From NCBI RefSeq assembly GCF_943373825.1, contig NZ_CALSBP010000002.1:2345501-2409500 (forward strand): DNA of 64,000 nt, in the 5' to 3' direction. This DNA is from Aquimarina spinulae (GTDB lineage: Bacteria > Bacteroidota > Bacteroidia > Flavobacteriales > Flavobacteriaceae). This document shows, in pieces, positions 1-8,274 of this stretch. A model generated the notes under the pieces. That model saw only the letters and a program-made list of their open reading frames with translations, was not told the DNA's origin and ran no database searches. The position numbers and the translations under genes were made by a program. Within the stretch, counting starts at the first letter, position 1. Every line of letters starts with the position of its first letter.

Positions 1-380
1 AAACACTTAATGCTCTTAAACCCAATAATAGCAAGCTTAGTGAACTCAGCAAAATAATTGGATGTAATGGGTATTATGTTTTTACGTTTGATTCTACTGA
101 TAAGGATTGTTTGATCGATGGGCGCATGTTTGCTCCTGCTATAGGTATAAATGAAGACCCCGTTACTGGGAATGCTAATGGTCCTTTAGGTGCTTATTTA
201 ATTCATCATGAATTGGTTACATATAACGGTAAAGAATTTACGTTTAAAATCAAACAAGGTGAAAAAATGAAGCGCACAGGCTATATGAATGTTCATGTGA
301 CCTGTGCACATAATCGACCAAAACAAGTACAAATTACAGGCAATGCAATAGTTGTATTTAAAACCACAATAACTATATGA
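1..380 (+). CDS. PhzF-family isomerase, C-terminal part (cut by window edge)
   Basis: The reading frame is open from base 3 to a TGA at 378-380, so the 5' part lies outside the window. The visible part carries the PhzF-fold C-terminal signature EDPVTGNANGPLGAYL followed by an IKQGEKM stretch, as in proteins related to phenazine-biosynthesis PhzF and diaminopimelate epimerase. These are cofactor-independent isomerases that act on small amino-acid-like substrates; the substrate here is unknown. The stop overlaps the start of the next PhzF-like gene (ATGA), so the two paralogues are translationally coupled. An internal Met at 111 is not the true start because homologous residues continue upstream of it. 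Confidence 0.85.
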   Translation, partial: TLNALKPNNSKLSELSKIIGCNGYYVFTFDSTDKDCLIDGRMFAPAIGINEDPVTGNANGPLGAYLIHHELVTYNGKEFTFKIKQGEKMKRTGYMNVHVTCAHNRPKQVQITGNAIVVFKTTITI

Positions 381-1216
381 AAACAACAAAAATTCAAAAA
401 ATAGCAGCTTTCTCTTATAACAATACAGGAGGAAATCCTGCAGGTGTTGTAATAACAGATAAAATGCCGAAAGAAGAAGAAATGTTTAGCATTGCTAAAG
501 AAGTGGGATTCTCTGAAACTGCTTTTTTACACCCTAAAGATAACGGATGGCGTATTCGGTATTTTTCTCCTGAAATAGAAGTCGATTTTTGTGGTCATGC
601 TACCATTGCCACAGGAGCAGGCCTGGGACAAAGCCATGGAGAAGGAACATACAAGCTGTTTTTAAACAACGGAGAAATTAGTGTTGCCGTTAAAAAAACC
701 ACGGGAAATGATTTTAAAGTAACATTACAATCACCAGAAACTTGGTCAAAACCTGCGCCGCAAACTGTTATAGATGATGTTCTTGATTTATTTAACCTTC
801 CTGTTTCGGCACTTCATGCAGATTTTCCGATTCGATATGCTTTTGCAGGAGCCAAACACCTTATTCTTGTAGTAAATGATCGAAAAACGATAGCCGATAT
901 GAAGTATAAATTCGAAAAAACCAAAACTCTTATGCTTAAAGAAAGCCTGGTCACTATAAGCTTATTGTGGTTAGATGACAATAATGTATTTCATTCCAGA
1001 AACGCATTTGCCTCAGGAGGAGTATATGAAGATCCTGCTACAGGAGCTGCTGCTGCGGCTTTAGCTGGTTATTTACGTGATATAAATTGGAAAGGAAATA
1101 ATAAATTCGAAATCATCCAGGGAGAAGATATGGGATCTCCATCACGACTAATAGTAGAATACACTCCTACAATAGGATCTAGCATAAAAATATCAGGAAG
1201 TACACGGGATATTTAG
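377..1216 (+). CDS. PhzF-family isomerase (second tandem copy)
   Basis: 279 aa, close to the usual PhzF-family length. The N-terminal half shows GGNPAGVV (residues 18-25), GFSETAF with Glu47 at the place of the catalytic Glu of PhzF, and DFCGHATIATG (70-80). The C-terminal half repeats the fold with EDPATGAAAAAL near residue 218. The start ATG overlaps the stop of the preceding paralogue by four bases. A RidA-like protein and an M29 aminopeptidase follow on the same strand with short gaps, which suggests one operon for turnover of amino-acid-like metabolites. Phenazine synthesis is not implied: no other phz genes are present. Confidence 0.88.
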   Translation: MKTTKIQKIAAFSYNNTGGNPAGVVITDKMPKEEEMFSIAKEVGFSETAFLHPKDNGWRIRYFSPEIEVDFCGHATIATGAGLGQSHGEGTYKLFLNNGEISVAVKKTTGNDFKVTLQSPETWSKPAPQTVIDDVLDLFNLPVSALHADFPIRYAFAGAKHLILVVNDRKTIADMKYKFEKTKTLMLKESLVTISLLWLDDNNVFHSRNAFASGGVYEDPATGAAAAALAGYLRDINWKGNNKFEIIQGEDMGSPSRLIVEYTPTIGSSIKISGSTRDI

Positions 1217-1250
1217 ACAAAAATCTGAACAACCAACTCAAATAAAAAAC

Positions 1251-1625
1251 ATGAAGACAAATGAAGCATTAAACATACCCAAAAGTAATGGACACTATGC
1301 TATGTGGGTAGAACATAAAGGCTCCCTTTATTTAAGCGGGCAATTACCAATACATCCAATCACCAAAGAAGTACCTGCAGGTATCGAAGCACAAACAAAA
1401 TTATTATTACAGAATATAGAACTCACGCTAAAAAAAGCCGGAAGCAGTAAAAATCATATCATTAGAAATGAGATTTTTATTAATGATGTTGCACATTGGT
1501 CAACAATAGATAAAGTATATGCTGATTTTTTTGGAGATCATAAACCCGCCAGAGCAGTAGTTGGTAATGCCGAATTACATCTCGGTTGCCTCATTGAAAT
1601 CATAACAACAGCAGCAATAATCTAA
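1251..1625 (+). CDS. RidA/YjgF/UK114-family protein
   Basis: 124 aa, about the usual RidA length. It has the family pattern of an early GSLYLSGQ strand, a helix with LLLQNIELTLKKAG, and the C-terminal PARAVVGNAEL segment whose Arg (near residue 101) corresponds to the conserved Arg that binds the carboxylate of imines and enamines in RidA. The final strand CLIEI is also typical. RidA proteins hydrolyse reactive 2-aminoacrylate-type intermediates to keto acids and ammonia. The gene lies 34 bases after the second PhzF gene and 17 bases before an aminopeptidase gene. Whether it is a true RidA or a paralogue (Rid2-7) cannot be settled by eye. Confidence 0.85.
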   Translation: MKTNEALNIPKSNGHYAMWVEHKGSLYLSGQLPIHPITKEVPAGIEAQTKLLLQNIELTLKKAGSSKNHIIRNEIFINDVAHWSTIDKVYADFFGDHKPARAVVGNAELHLGCLIEIITTAAII

Positions 1626-1642
1626 TAATCAATACTAAAAAA

Positions 1643-2743
1643 ATGAATTCATCTATATTAAAAAAATACGCAGATCTATTGGTACATTACTCCCTTGATA
1701 TACAACCGGGAGATAAATTATTTATTCAAACTACAACACTTGCAGAACCATTAGTGCGAGAAGTTTTTAGAACTGCTATCAAAGCCGGAGCACATGTAGA
1801 ATACCAATTGGAGTTTAGTGAAGCTCATAAAATTAAAATTGATAATTCTGAAGAAAAGCAATTAAACCAACCTCCTGTATTATACGCACATGCGATGGAG
1901 CATTTTGATGCTTATCTTAAAATTATGGCTCCTCATAATCTCATCGAAAATCAAAATATAGATACTCAAAAACAACGAAAGCACAAAGAAACTTTAAAAC
2001 CAATAACAGAACATTATTACAAAAGAACTGCCAATGGCAGTTTAAAACGAACCTTGTGTTTATATCCAACACAAGCCGGTGCTCAAATGGCAGGCATGTC
2101 ACTAGAAGAGTATTCTCATTTTGTCTTTAACGCTTGCCACCTATTTAATGAAGATCCTAAAACATCCTGGTTACACATACGGAAAGAACAACAAAATATT
2201 GTTGATTATTTAAACAAGGTAGACAAGGTACAGTATATCACCAAAGGAACCGACATACAGTTTAGTGTTAAAGGACGAAAATGGATAAACTCTGACGGGC
2301 GAACAAATATGCCCAGCGGAGAAGTATTTACCGGGCCAATTGAGGATAGCGTGAACGGAACAGTATATTTTAGCTTACCTTCTGTCTTTGAAGGTCATAT
2401 CGTAAAAGGAATTACACTAAGGGTTAAAGATGGTAAAATTATAGACTGGAAAGCAGAAGAAGGACAAGAATTATTAGACGACATATTTAAAGTTCCGGGA
2501 GCTAATTATTTTGGAGAAGTAGCTATCGGAACCAATTACAATATACAGCAAGCCACAAAAAACATTTTATTTGATGAAAAAATTGGAGGCACTATACATA
2601 TGGCAGTAGGGCAATCGTATTTTCAAACTGGTGCTAAAAACAAATCTATTATCCATTGGGATATGATAACAGACATGACACAAGGAGGTCAGATATTAGC
2701 AGATGGAAAACTGATCTATGAAAATGGAAAATTTCTTATATAA
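1643..2743 (+). CDS. M29-family metallo-aminopeptidase
   Basis: 366 aa, slightly shorter than AmpS/AmpT-type M29 enzymes. The N-terminal LVHYSLDIQPGDKLFIQT segment is typical. The full set of dinuclear metal ligands can be placed: Glu227 in PSGEVFTGP, Glu292 in FGEVAIGTN, His319 and Tyr326 in IHMAVGQSY, and His338 and Asp340 in IHWDM. The spacing agrees with that of the thermophilic aminopeptidase AmpT for most pairs. There is no signal peptide, so it is a cytoplasmic exopeptidase that removes N-terminal residues from peptides. It is the last gene of the PhzF-PhzF-RidA operon. Confidence 0.88.
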   Translation: MNSSILKKYADLLVHYSLDIQPGDKLFIQTTTLAEPLVREVFRTAIKAGAHVEYQLEFSEAHKIKIDNSEEKQLNQPPVLYAHAMEHFDAYLKIMAPHNLIENQNIDTQKQRKHKETLKPITEHYYKRTANGSLKRTLCLYPTQAGAQMAGMSLEEYSHFVFNACHLFNEDPKTSWLHIRKEQQNIVDYLNKVDKVQYITKGTDIQFSVKGRKWINSDGRTNMPSGEVFTGPIEDSVNGTVYFSLPSVFEGHIVKGITLRVKDGKIIDWKAEEGQELLDDIFKVPGANYFGEVAIGTNYNIQQATKNILFDEKIGGTIHMAVGQSYFQTGAKNKSIIHWDMITDMTQGGQILADGKLIYENGKFLI

Positions 2744-2807
2744 TACATAAATGATTAACAAAACAAACCTTAGAAGCTTTTTTATCCACGTTTCAGAAGA
2801 AAGAAAA

Positions 2808-3146
2808 CTATACCAATTTAATGTCCTCCTTAAATAACATATGAATATATTCGGCATGCACTTCTGCATGGTGTTGATTTTCTAGGCAATGAAATAGTAG
2901 ATGAATCAATCCATAATCACCCAAACTATCCCTATACTCATACCTCGCCTTATTTTTTACCCATAAAATAAAACAACATAAATGACCTATCTCCCCTAAC
3001 TTTTGAGCATCTTTTAAGCATTCTCTAAACTCATCTAATGTCATATGAGCATATTCATCATACTTCTTTTTGCAGAAGTCATAATCAAAAGTATGCTTAT
3101 ACGATTGTAATTTTCGGTTTTGTATTTCGTAGTTAATACCACTCAT
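2808..3146 (-). CDS. Hypothetical protein, 112 aa
   Basis: I do not recognise this protein. It is hydrophilic and probably mostly helical, with many charged and aromatic residues, a Cys pair in the middle (HLCCF) and a His-rich C-terminal third (HLLFHCLENQHHAEVHAEY). No signal peptide or membrane segment is visible. It converges with the aminopeptidase operon. Its upstream side carries two operator-like dyads at 3308-3357. Codon use looks like that of the neighbours, and the clean ATG and length support a real gene. Confidence 0.55.
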   Translation of the reverse strand: MSGINYEIQNRKLQSYKHTFDYDFCKKKYDEYAHMTLDEFRECLKDAQKLGEIGHLCCFILWVKNKARYEYRDSLGDYGLIHLLFHCLENQHHAEVHAEYIHMLFKEDIKLV

Positions 3147-3622
3147 AACATAAGAGTAATTTACACCAGGTTAAGTATTCATATCCTCATAAATATACGA
3201 TTTGAAGTTATCTCTGTTTTTACAAAACGCATGCCAGGACTTTAAAAAATTAACCCAAAAAGCTTAAGTAAATCTTAAAGTTTTAATTAATGGTTTATAT
3301 TTTTATTATTAGGAATAATTCCAATACAAAAATACAAAATTAGGAATTATTCCAATAGATATATTTCACTTTTATGCCTTTATTTTTCAACTTATTATTA
3401 TAAAAAGCAAAAATACAAGGAAGATCTAATAATACACAACTTATTGTTTTACAGAGTTTTAACCTTTAAAGCCTATGAGTTTTGTTAATAAAACCTGATA
3501 AGTTTATTTTAAAAAATCAAACATGTCTATTAAATTTACTTTGAATTTGATACGATATGGTATGTTTTTTGGGGAAAGAACTACTATAATGAAAATTGGG
3601 AAAATAAATCAAATCTAGAATT
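3147..3622. other. AT-rich intergenic region
   Basis: About 475 bases between a minus-strand hypothetical gene and a small plus-strand gene. It holds the tandem dyads at 3308-3357; apart from these I see no gene, RNA fold or mobile-element remnant. Confidence 0.5.
3308..3357. promoter_or_regulatory. Two tandem operator-like dyads
   Basis: Two 19-base copies, ATTAGGAATAATTCCAATA (3308-3326) and ATTAGGAATTATTCCAATA (3339-3357), differ at one position, the centre of the dyad. Each contains the inverted repeat GGAAT-N-ATTCC. They lie 31 bp apart, about three helical turns, so bound dimers would sit on the same face of the DNA. They lie between the divergently read genes at 2808-3146 (minus) and 3623-3778 (plus). 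The binding protein is unknown. Confidence 0.5.
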
Positions 3623-3778
3623 ATGCAGTATAAAGTAATTGATGCAAAAAGCCAGTATTTTGGTAAAGTATTGGATTTCGAATCCTGCTCCACTTTAAGC
3701 GATCTGGGAGGAGTACTCTTAAAGATCGAAAGAAACAGGGTTTCACTTTTTAAATTTAACGAAGTAGAATTGGTATAA
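3623..3778 (+). CDS. Small hypothetical protein, 51 aa
   Basis: ATG at 3623, TAA at 3776-3778. The product starts MQYKVIDAKSQYFGKVLDFE and ends FKFNEVELV. It alternates hydrophobic and polar residues as in a small beta-barrel (SH3- or PRC-barrel-like) and has no signal peptide or membrane segment. The composition is protein-like rather than random. It stands alone between a region with tandem dyads and the convergent ribE gene. No function can be assigned. Confidence 0.5.
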   Translation: MQYKVIDAKSQYFGKVLDFESCSTLSDLGGVLLKIERNRVSLFKFNEVELV

Positions 3779-3841
3779 TTGCCATTCTACTTCTTTCAAC
3801 TTTCCTTATTATTTATTATACATAAATACTTATAAAATAAG

Positions 3842-4429
3842 TTATCTTAGTTCAGTAATTCGTTTTACATATTTGCCAATTACATCAAACTCAAGGTTAA
3901 CAACACTTCCCTCTTTAAAAGTGTTAAAGTTTGTATGCTCATAAGTATATGGAATAATAGCAACACTAAATTCGTTCTTTTTAGAATTAACTACAGTCAA
4001 ACTAACTCCATTAACCGTTACCGATCCTTTTTCTATAGTGATATTATTTAGTGAAGGATCATAATCAAAAGTAAAATACCAACTTCCATCAGCCTCTGTG
4101 ATTGCTGTGCAAATTGCAGTTTGATCTACATGACCTTGTACAATATGCCCATCTAACCTATCGCCTAATTTCATTCCCCTTTCCAGGTTTACTACGGCAT
4201 CAACCACAAGGGTATTAAGATTAGTCTTATCCAACGTTTCTTTGATCGCCGTAACTGTATACATATCTTCATTAATAGACACCACTGTTAAACAAACCCC
4301 ATTATGCGCTATACTTTGATCAATCTTCAATTCTGAAGTAAAATTCGCACGTACTGTAATATCCAGATTTTCTTTATTAGTTTGTAAAGAAGTAACAATT
4401 CCTAATTCTTCGATGATTCCTGTAAACAT
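3842..4429 (-). CDS. ribE: Riboflavin synthase, alpha subunit
   Basis: 195 aa, the normal length. The protein begins MFTGIIEELG, the hallmark N-terminus, and is an internal duplication of two lumazine-binding beta barrels: the first has NGVCLTV near residues 43-49 and the second VNGVSLTVV near 138-146. Riboflavin synthase converts two 6,7-dimethyl-8-ribityllumazine molecules to riboflavin and a pyrimidine. It is cytoplasmic and works as a trimer. It is divergent from pdxA with an 87-base gap. Other riboflavin genes are not in the window, and no FMN riboswitch fold is apparent upstream. Confidence 0.93.
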   Translation of the reverse strand: MFTGIIEELGIVTSLQTNKENLDITVRANFTSELKIDQSIAHNGVCLTVVSINEDMYTVTAIKETLDKTNLNTLVVDAVVNLERGMKLGDRLDGHIVQGHVDQTAICTAITEADGSWYFTFDYDPSLNNITIEKGSVTVNGVSLTVVNSKKNEFSVAIIPYTYEHTNFNTFKEGSVVNLEFDVIGKYVKRITELR

Positions 4430-4516
4430 AAATGCGAATTATTTAATTAAATTTGTGACCTTGAAGTTTGAAGTCTGATTTTAGATTTCAAAAATACTGA
4501 TAAAGTAGTTTATATA

Positions 4517-5575
4517 ATGAAGAAAGAAGAAAAAATAAGATTAGGGATTTCTATTGGCGACCTTAACGGAATAGGAAGTGAAGTTATCCTTAAAACTTTT
4601 GAAGATTCGCGAATGTTAGATTTTTGTACTCCGGTAATTTTTGCCTCGGTAAAAATTCTTTCTTTCATAAAAAAACAATATAAAAGCAACATAAACCTTC
4701 ATGGTATAGATAAGACATCTCAGATTCTGGATGGTAAAATAAATGTTCTTAATGTTTGGAAAGAAGCCGTTAGTATTAATTTTGGGCAAGAAGATGAAAA
4801 AGTAGGAAGCTATGCGATCAAATCACTTAAATCTGCAACCGAAGCTTTAAAAAATGATCAAATTGATGTGCTGGTCACTGCACCTATTAATAAACACAGT
4901 ATTCAATCTGAAGAATTTAAATTCCCAGGACATACTGATTATCTGGATCAGGAACTAGAAGGAAATAGTCTTATGTTTATGATTACCGATGATTTAAAAG
5001 TTGGATTACTTACCGATCATGTGGCCGTTAAGGATATAGCCGATACCATTACACCAGAATTGATTGAACAAAAAATAGATACTATTCATCATGCGCTTAA
5101 ACAAGATTTTGGTATCTCAAAACCAAAAATTGCGGTACTAGGAATTAATCCACATAGTGGAGACAACGGCGTAATTGGTAAAGAAGATGAAGATGTATTA
5201 AAGCCAACGATCCAAAAAATTAATGAATCTGGCATATTAGTATATGGACCCTATGCAGCAGATAGTTTTTTTGGTTCTAATAATTATAAAGCTTTCGATG
5301 CTGTTGTAGCTTCATATCATGATCAGGGATTAATTCCTTTTAAAACACTCTCTTTTGGCAAAGGAGTAAATTATACTGCAGGCCTACATAAAGTTCGTAC
5401 TTCTCCAGATCATGGTACTGCTTTTGAAATTGCAGGAAAAAACCTAGCCGATAATAGCTCATTTAAAGAAGCTGTTTTTGCGGCATTAAAAATTTTTAAA
5501 AATAGAAATGAATATAATGAACTAACTAAAAATCCTCTAAAAAAACAACCTCGTAAACCGCAAAATAAGTCATGA
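4517..5575 (+). CDS. pdxA: 4-Hydroxythreonine-4-phosphate dehydrogenase
   Basis: 352 aa. The N-terminus has the PdxA signature GDLNGIGSEV. The three metal-binding His are visible: His139 in FPGHTDYL, His213 in NPHSGDNG and His268 in SYHDQGLIP; TAPINK (about 121-126) is also typical. The enzyme oxidises 4-phosphohydroxy-L-threonine, and the product decarboxylates to 3-amino-2-oxopropyl phosphate, used by PdxJ to make pyridoxine phosphate (DXP-dependent vitamin B6 route). It precedes the DUF177-rpmF-fabH-acc block, the usual place in Flavobacteriia, with a 175-base gap that holds a promoter element. Confidence 0.93.
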   Translation: MKKEEKIRLGISIGDLNGIGSEVILKTFEDSRMLDFCTPVIFASVKILSFIKKQYKSNINLHGIDKTSQILDGKINVLNVWKEAVSINFGQEDEKVGSYAIKSLKSATEALKNDQIDVLVTAPINKHSIQSEEFKFPGHTDYLDQELEGNSLMFMITDDLKVGLLTDHVAVKDIADTITPELIEQKIDTIHHALKQDFGISKPKIAVLGINPHSGDNGVIGKEDEDVLKPTIQKINESGILVYGPYAADSFFGSNNYKAFDAVVASYHDQGLIPFKTLSFGKGVNYTAGLHKVRTSPDHGTAFEIAGKNLADNSSFKEAVFAALKIFKNRNEYNELTKNPLKKQPRKPQNKS

Positions 5576-5697
5576 GAGGTTAGGAATTAAGTATAAAAAT
5601 GATCCTCAAACCTATTACCTTAATCCTTAAACCTAATTAATCACTAACAATCTGATATAATTTTGTTTACAAAAATACTTTCATAACGAATTTTTAT

Positions 5698-5705
5698 TAT
5701 CTTTG
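5698..5705 (+). promoter_or_regulatory. Promoter -7 element upstream of DUF177/rpmF
   Basis: TATCTTTG matches the Bacteroidota -7 consensus TAnnTTTG exactly. It sits 46 bases before the DUF177 start and implies a transcript with a short leader. I could not place a convincing -33 TTG at the right spacing. Confidence 0.5.
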
Positions 5706-5750
5706 CACCCGCCTTTATCAAATTGATAGGCACTTGAAACTGATGATGAA

Positions 5751-6293
5751 ATGATACAACTTAAAGAGTATACTATTCCTTTTGTTGGGCTGAAGCAAGG
5801 ATTACACCAGTTTGAGTATCAAATTGACAATACGTTCTTTGAACATTTTGAGTATGATGAGTTTAATTCATCTGCAGTAAAAGTTGATATGGAGTTTAAT
5901 AAAAAAACAACTTTATTAGAACTTCAATTTAAAGCAACTGGAACTGTAAATGTAAATTGTGATCTCACCAATGAACCTTTTGACTTACCTATTAAGAATG
6001 AATTCTTTTTGGTAGTGAAGTTTGGAGACGAATATAATGATGAAAATGAAGAGCTTCTTATTATTCCTCACGGGGATTATGAAGTAAACGTTCAACAATA
6101 TATTTATGAGCTTATTGTTTTGGCTATGCCATCCAAAAGAGTTCATCCAGGTGTTGAAAACGGAACATTAGAATCAGACATACTTGAAAAATTAGAAGAA
6201 TTAAGTCCAAAAGAAAAAACAATAGTAAACAACAATGAGGAGACAGATCCTCGCTGGGATAAATTAAAAAACTTATTAAACGATAAACAATAG
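5751..6293 (+). CDS. DUF177 (YceD-like) protein
   Basis: 180 aa. It lies directly upstream of rpmF (7-base gap), the conserved position of YceD/DUF177 proteins. The middle has the family strand pattern ending in NVNCDLTNEPFDLPI, where one Cys remains of the usual pair. The C-terminus is an acidic tail ending DPRWDKLKNLLNDKQ, typical of the family. YceD proteins are linked to 23S rRNA or ribosome-assembly functions in other bacteria and plastids; the biochemical role is unsettled. Confidence 0.85.
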   Translation: MIQLKEYTIPFVGLKQGLHQFEYQIDNTFFEHFEYDEFNSSAVKVDMEFNKKTTLLELQFKATGTVNVNCDLTNEPFDLPIKNEFFLVVKFGDEYNDENEELLIIPHGDYEVNVQQYIYELIVLAMPSKRVHPGVENGTLESDILEKLEELSPKEKTIVNNNEETDPRWDKLKNLLNDKQ

Positions 6294-6300
6294 CTAAGCA

Positions 6301-6498
6301 ATGGCACATCCTAAGAGAAAAATATCGAAAACAAGAAGAGATAAAAGAAGAACGCATTATAAAGCTTCTGTACCACAAATAGCTACTGATCCAACTACTG
6401 GAGAGGCGCATTTATATCATAGAGCACATTGGCATGAAGGTAAATTATACTATCGTGGTCAAATTGTTATCGACAATACTGAAGAAGAAGTAGCGTAA
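6301..6498 (+). CDS. rpmF: 50S ribosomal protein L32
   Basis: 65 aa, the normal size. The basic N-terminus [19 protein letters not shown] is diagnostic. The zinc-binding Cys pairs of many L32 proteins are absent, as is common in Bacteroidota. L32 is a late-assembling large-subunit protein near the peptide exit region. It is followed by a strong hairpin terminator at 6525-6549, so fabH starts a new transcript or depends on read-through. Confidence 0.95.
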   Translation: MAHPKRKISKTRRDKRRTHYKASVPQIATDPTTGEAHLYHRAHWHEGKLYYRGQIVIDNTEEEVA

Positions 6499-6524
6499 GG
6501 ATACTGTTAAAATTTTAAAGAGAG

Positions 6525-6549
6525 CTCTCACAAATGTGAGAGTTTTTTT
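6525..6549 (+). terminator. Rho-independent terminator after rpmF
   Basis: CTCTCACA and TGTGAGAG form an 8-bp stem with a very tight AA centre (effectively 7 bp and a 4-base loop), followed directly by seven T. Confidence 0.85.
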
Positions 6550-6671
6550 GTTTTTAGTTGAATATGTGTCAAAATCCCGTTATTTTGCGCCATATTTGTG
6601 TATAATTTAGTAATTTCGACAACTTTTTGAGCGCATTTTTATGCTATAGTTTGTGAAACTAAAACTAAGAT

Positions 6672-7667
6672 ATGAGTAAAATCACAGCCGCTATCACCGC
6701 TGTAGGTGCATACGTGCCAGACTATGTGTTATCTAATGATATATTAGCAACAATGGTCGAAACTAACGACGAATGGATAACCAGTCGTACAGGTATCAAA
6801 GAACGCAGGATACTAAAAGATAAAGATAAGGGAACATCTTTCTTAGGTATAAAAGCGGCAGAAGATCTAATCGCTAAAAAAAATCTCGACCCTAAAGAGA
6901 TTGACATGGTGATTTTTGCAACTGCAACTCCAGATCTTCCAGTTGCTGCAACCGCAGCATACACAGCTTCGAAGATTGGAGCCGTTAATGCTTTTTCCTA
7001 CGACTTACAGGCAGCTTGCTCCAGTTTTTTATATGGAATGTCTACTGCCGCCAGTTATATAGAATCAGGAAGATATAAAAAAGTGTTAGTAATAGGAGCC
7101 GATAAAATGTCCTCTATTATTGATTATACCGATCGTACCACTTGCATCATTTTTGGTGACGGTGGTGGTGCAGCTCTTTTTGAACCCAATGATGAAGGCT
7201 TAGGTCTTCAAGACGAATACCTGCGTACCGATGGTATAGGAAGAGAGTTCTTAAAAATTGAAGCTGGAGGATCTATTCTACCTCCATCAGAAGAAACTGT
7301 AGCCAAAAGGCAGCACTTTGTTCAACAAGACGGAAAAACTGTATTTAAATATGCAGTTTCTAATATGGCAGATGCCAGTTCTAAGATTATGGAACGTAAT
7401 AGTTTAACAGGACAGGATGTAAATTGGCTTATTGCACATCAAGCCAATAAACGTATCATCGACGCTACAGCCAAAAGAATGGAGCTAGATGAAAGTAAAG
7501 TTCTTATGAATATCCAACGATATGGTAATACAACCTCAGCCACCTTACCATTATTGTTACACGATTACGAGAAACAACTCAAAAAAGGAGACAACATAGT
7601 ATTTGCCTCATTCGGTGGAGGCTTTACTTGGGGATCCATTTATCTTAAATGGGCCTATAATTCCTAA
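6672..7667 (+). CDS. fabH: 3-Oxoacyl-ACP synthase III (KAS III)
   Basis: 331 aa. The Cys-His-Asn triad is visible: Cys116 in AACSSFLYG, His256 in IAHQANKRI and Asn286 in YGNTTSAT. SRTGIKERR near residues 38-46 and the C-terminal SFGGGFTWG are also diagnostic. It condenses an acyl-CoA primer with malonyl-ACP to start fatty-acid synthesis; in Bacteroidota the primers are often branched. It is followed by accB and accC, which supply malonyl-CoA, so the cluster joins the first committed steps of lipid synthesis. The C-terminal YLKWAYNS is typical of flavobacterial FabH. Confidence 0.95.
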   Translation: MSKITAAITAVGAYVPDYVLSNDILATMVETNDEWITSRTGIKERRILKDKDKGTSFLGIKAAEDLIAKKNLDPKEIDMVIFATATPDLPVAATAAYTASKIGAVNAFSYDLQAACSSFLYGMSTAASYIESGRYKKVLVIGADKMSSIIDYTDRTTCIIFGDGGGAALFEPNDEGLGLQDEYLRTDGIGREFLKIEAGGSILPPSEETVAKRQHFVQQDGKTVFKYAVSNMADASSKIMERNSLTGQDVNWLIAHQANKRIIDATAKRMELDESKVLMNIQRYGNTTSATLPLLLHDYEKQLKKGDNIVFASFGGGFTWGSIYLKWAYNS

Positions 7668-7694
7668 ACAACTAAAACACACAATACCCACATT

Positions 7695-8186
7695 ATGGAT
7701 TTAAAAGAAATTCAGAATTTAATTAAATTCGTAGCCAAATCAGGGGCTAGCGAAGTAAAGTTAGAAATGGATGACATTAAAATCACCATTAAAACTGCAT
7801 CAGAAGATGGTAAAGAAACGACAATTGTACAACAACTGCCAGTAACCCCTCAGGTGGTAGCTCCTGTACAATCACAACCAACACCTACTGCAATTACTCC
7901 TGCAGCAGTTGTAGAAGAAAAAAGTGCTTCTGACGATAATTCAAAATACATAACTATCAAATCACCTATAATAGGTACTTTATACAGAAAACCATCACCA
8001 GACAAACCTACATTTGTAGAAGTTGGTGATTCTATAAAAGAAGGTGATGTACTTTGTATTATTGAAGCAATGAAACTCTTTAATGAGATCGAAAGTGAAG
8101 TTTCTGGTAAAATTGTAAAAGTATTAGTTGATGACTCTTCTCCAGTAGAATTTGATCAACCACTATTCTTAGTAGACCCATCATAA
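7695..8186 (+). CDS. accB: Acetyl-CoA carboxylase biotin carboxyl carrier protein
   Basis: 163 aa. It has an N-terminal helical segment starting MDLKEIQNLIKFV, a Pro/Ala/Thr/Val-rich flexible linker (about residues 50-80) and a C-terminal biotinyl domain with IIEAMKLFNEI. The biotin-accepting Lys is residue 127, 36 residues before the C-terminus as expected. It carries carboxybiotin from AccC to the carboxyltransferase. It is 27 bases after fabH and 88 bases before accC. Confidence 0.94.
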   Translation: MDLKEIQNLIKFVAKSGASEVKLEMDDIKITIKTASEDGKETTIVQQLPVTPQVVAPVQSQPTPTAITPAAVVEEKSASDDNSKYITIKSPIIGTLYRKPSPDKPTFVEVGDSIKEGDVLCIIEAMKLFNEIESEVSGKIVKVLVDDSSPVEFDQPLFLVDPS

Positions 8187-8274
8187 TTAATCCCATAATT
8201 TCAAACCTTTAAATTTCAAATCACATATCAAGAATTGAAATTTGTTGTTTGATTATTGTAATTTCTAAGAAGTT

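Noticed and set aside
377..1216. Phenazine biosynthesis
   Set aside because: Only PhzF-like genes are present; PhzF homologues are widespread and usually unrelated to phenazines.
4430..4516. FMN riboswitch in front of ribE
   Set aside because: The 87-base gap is too short and none of the conserved RFN helices is visible.
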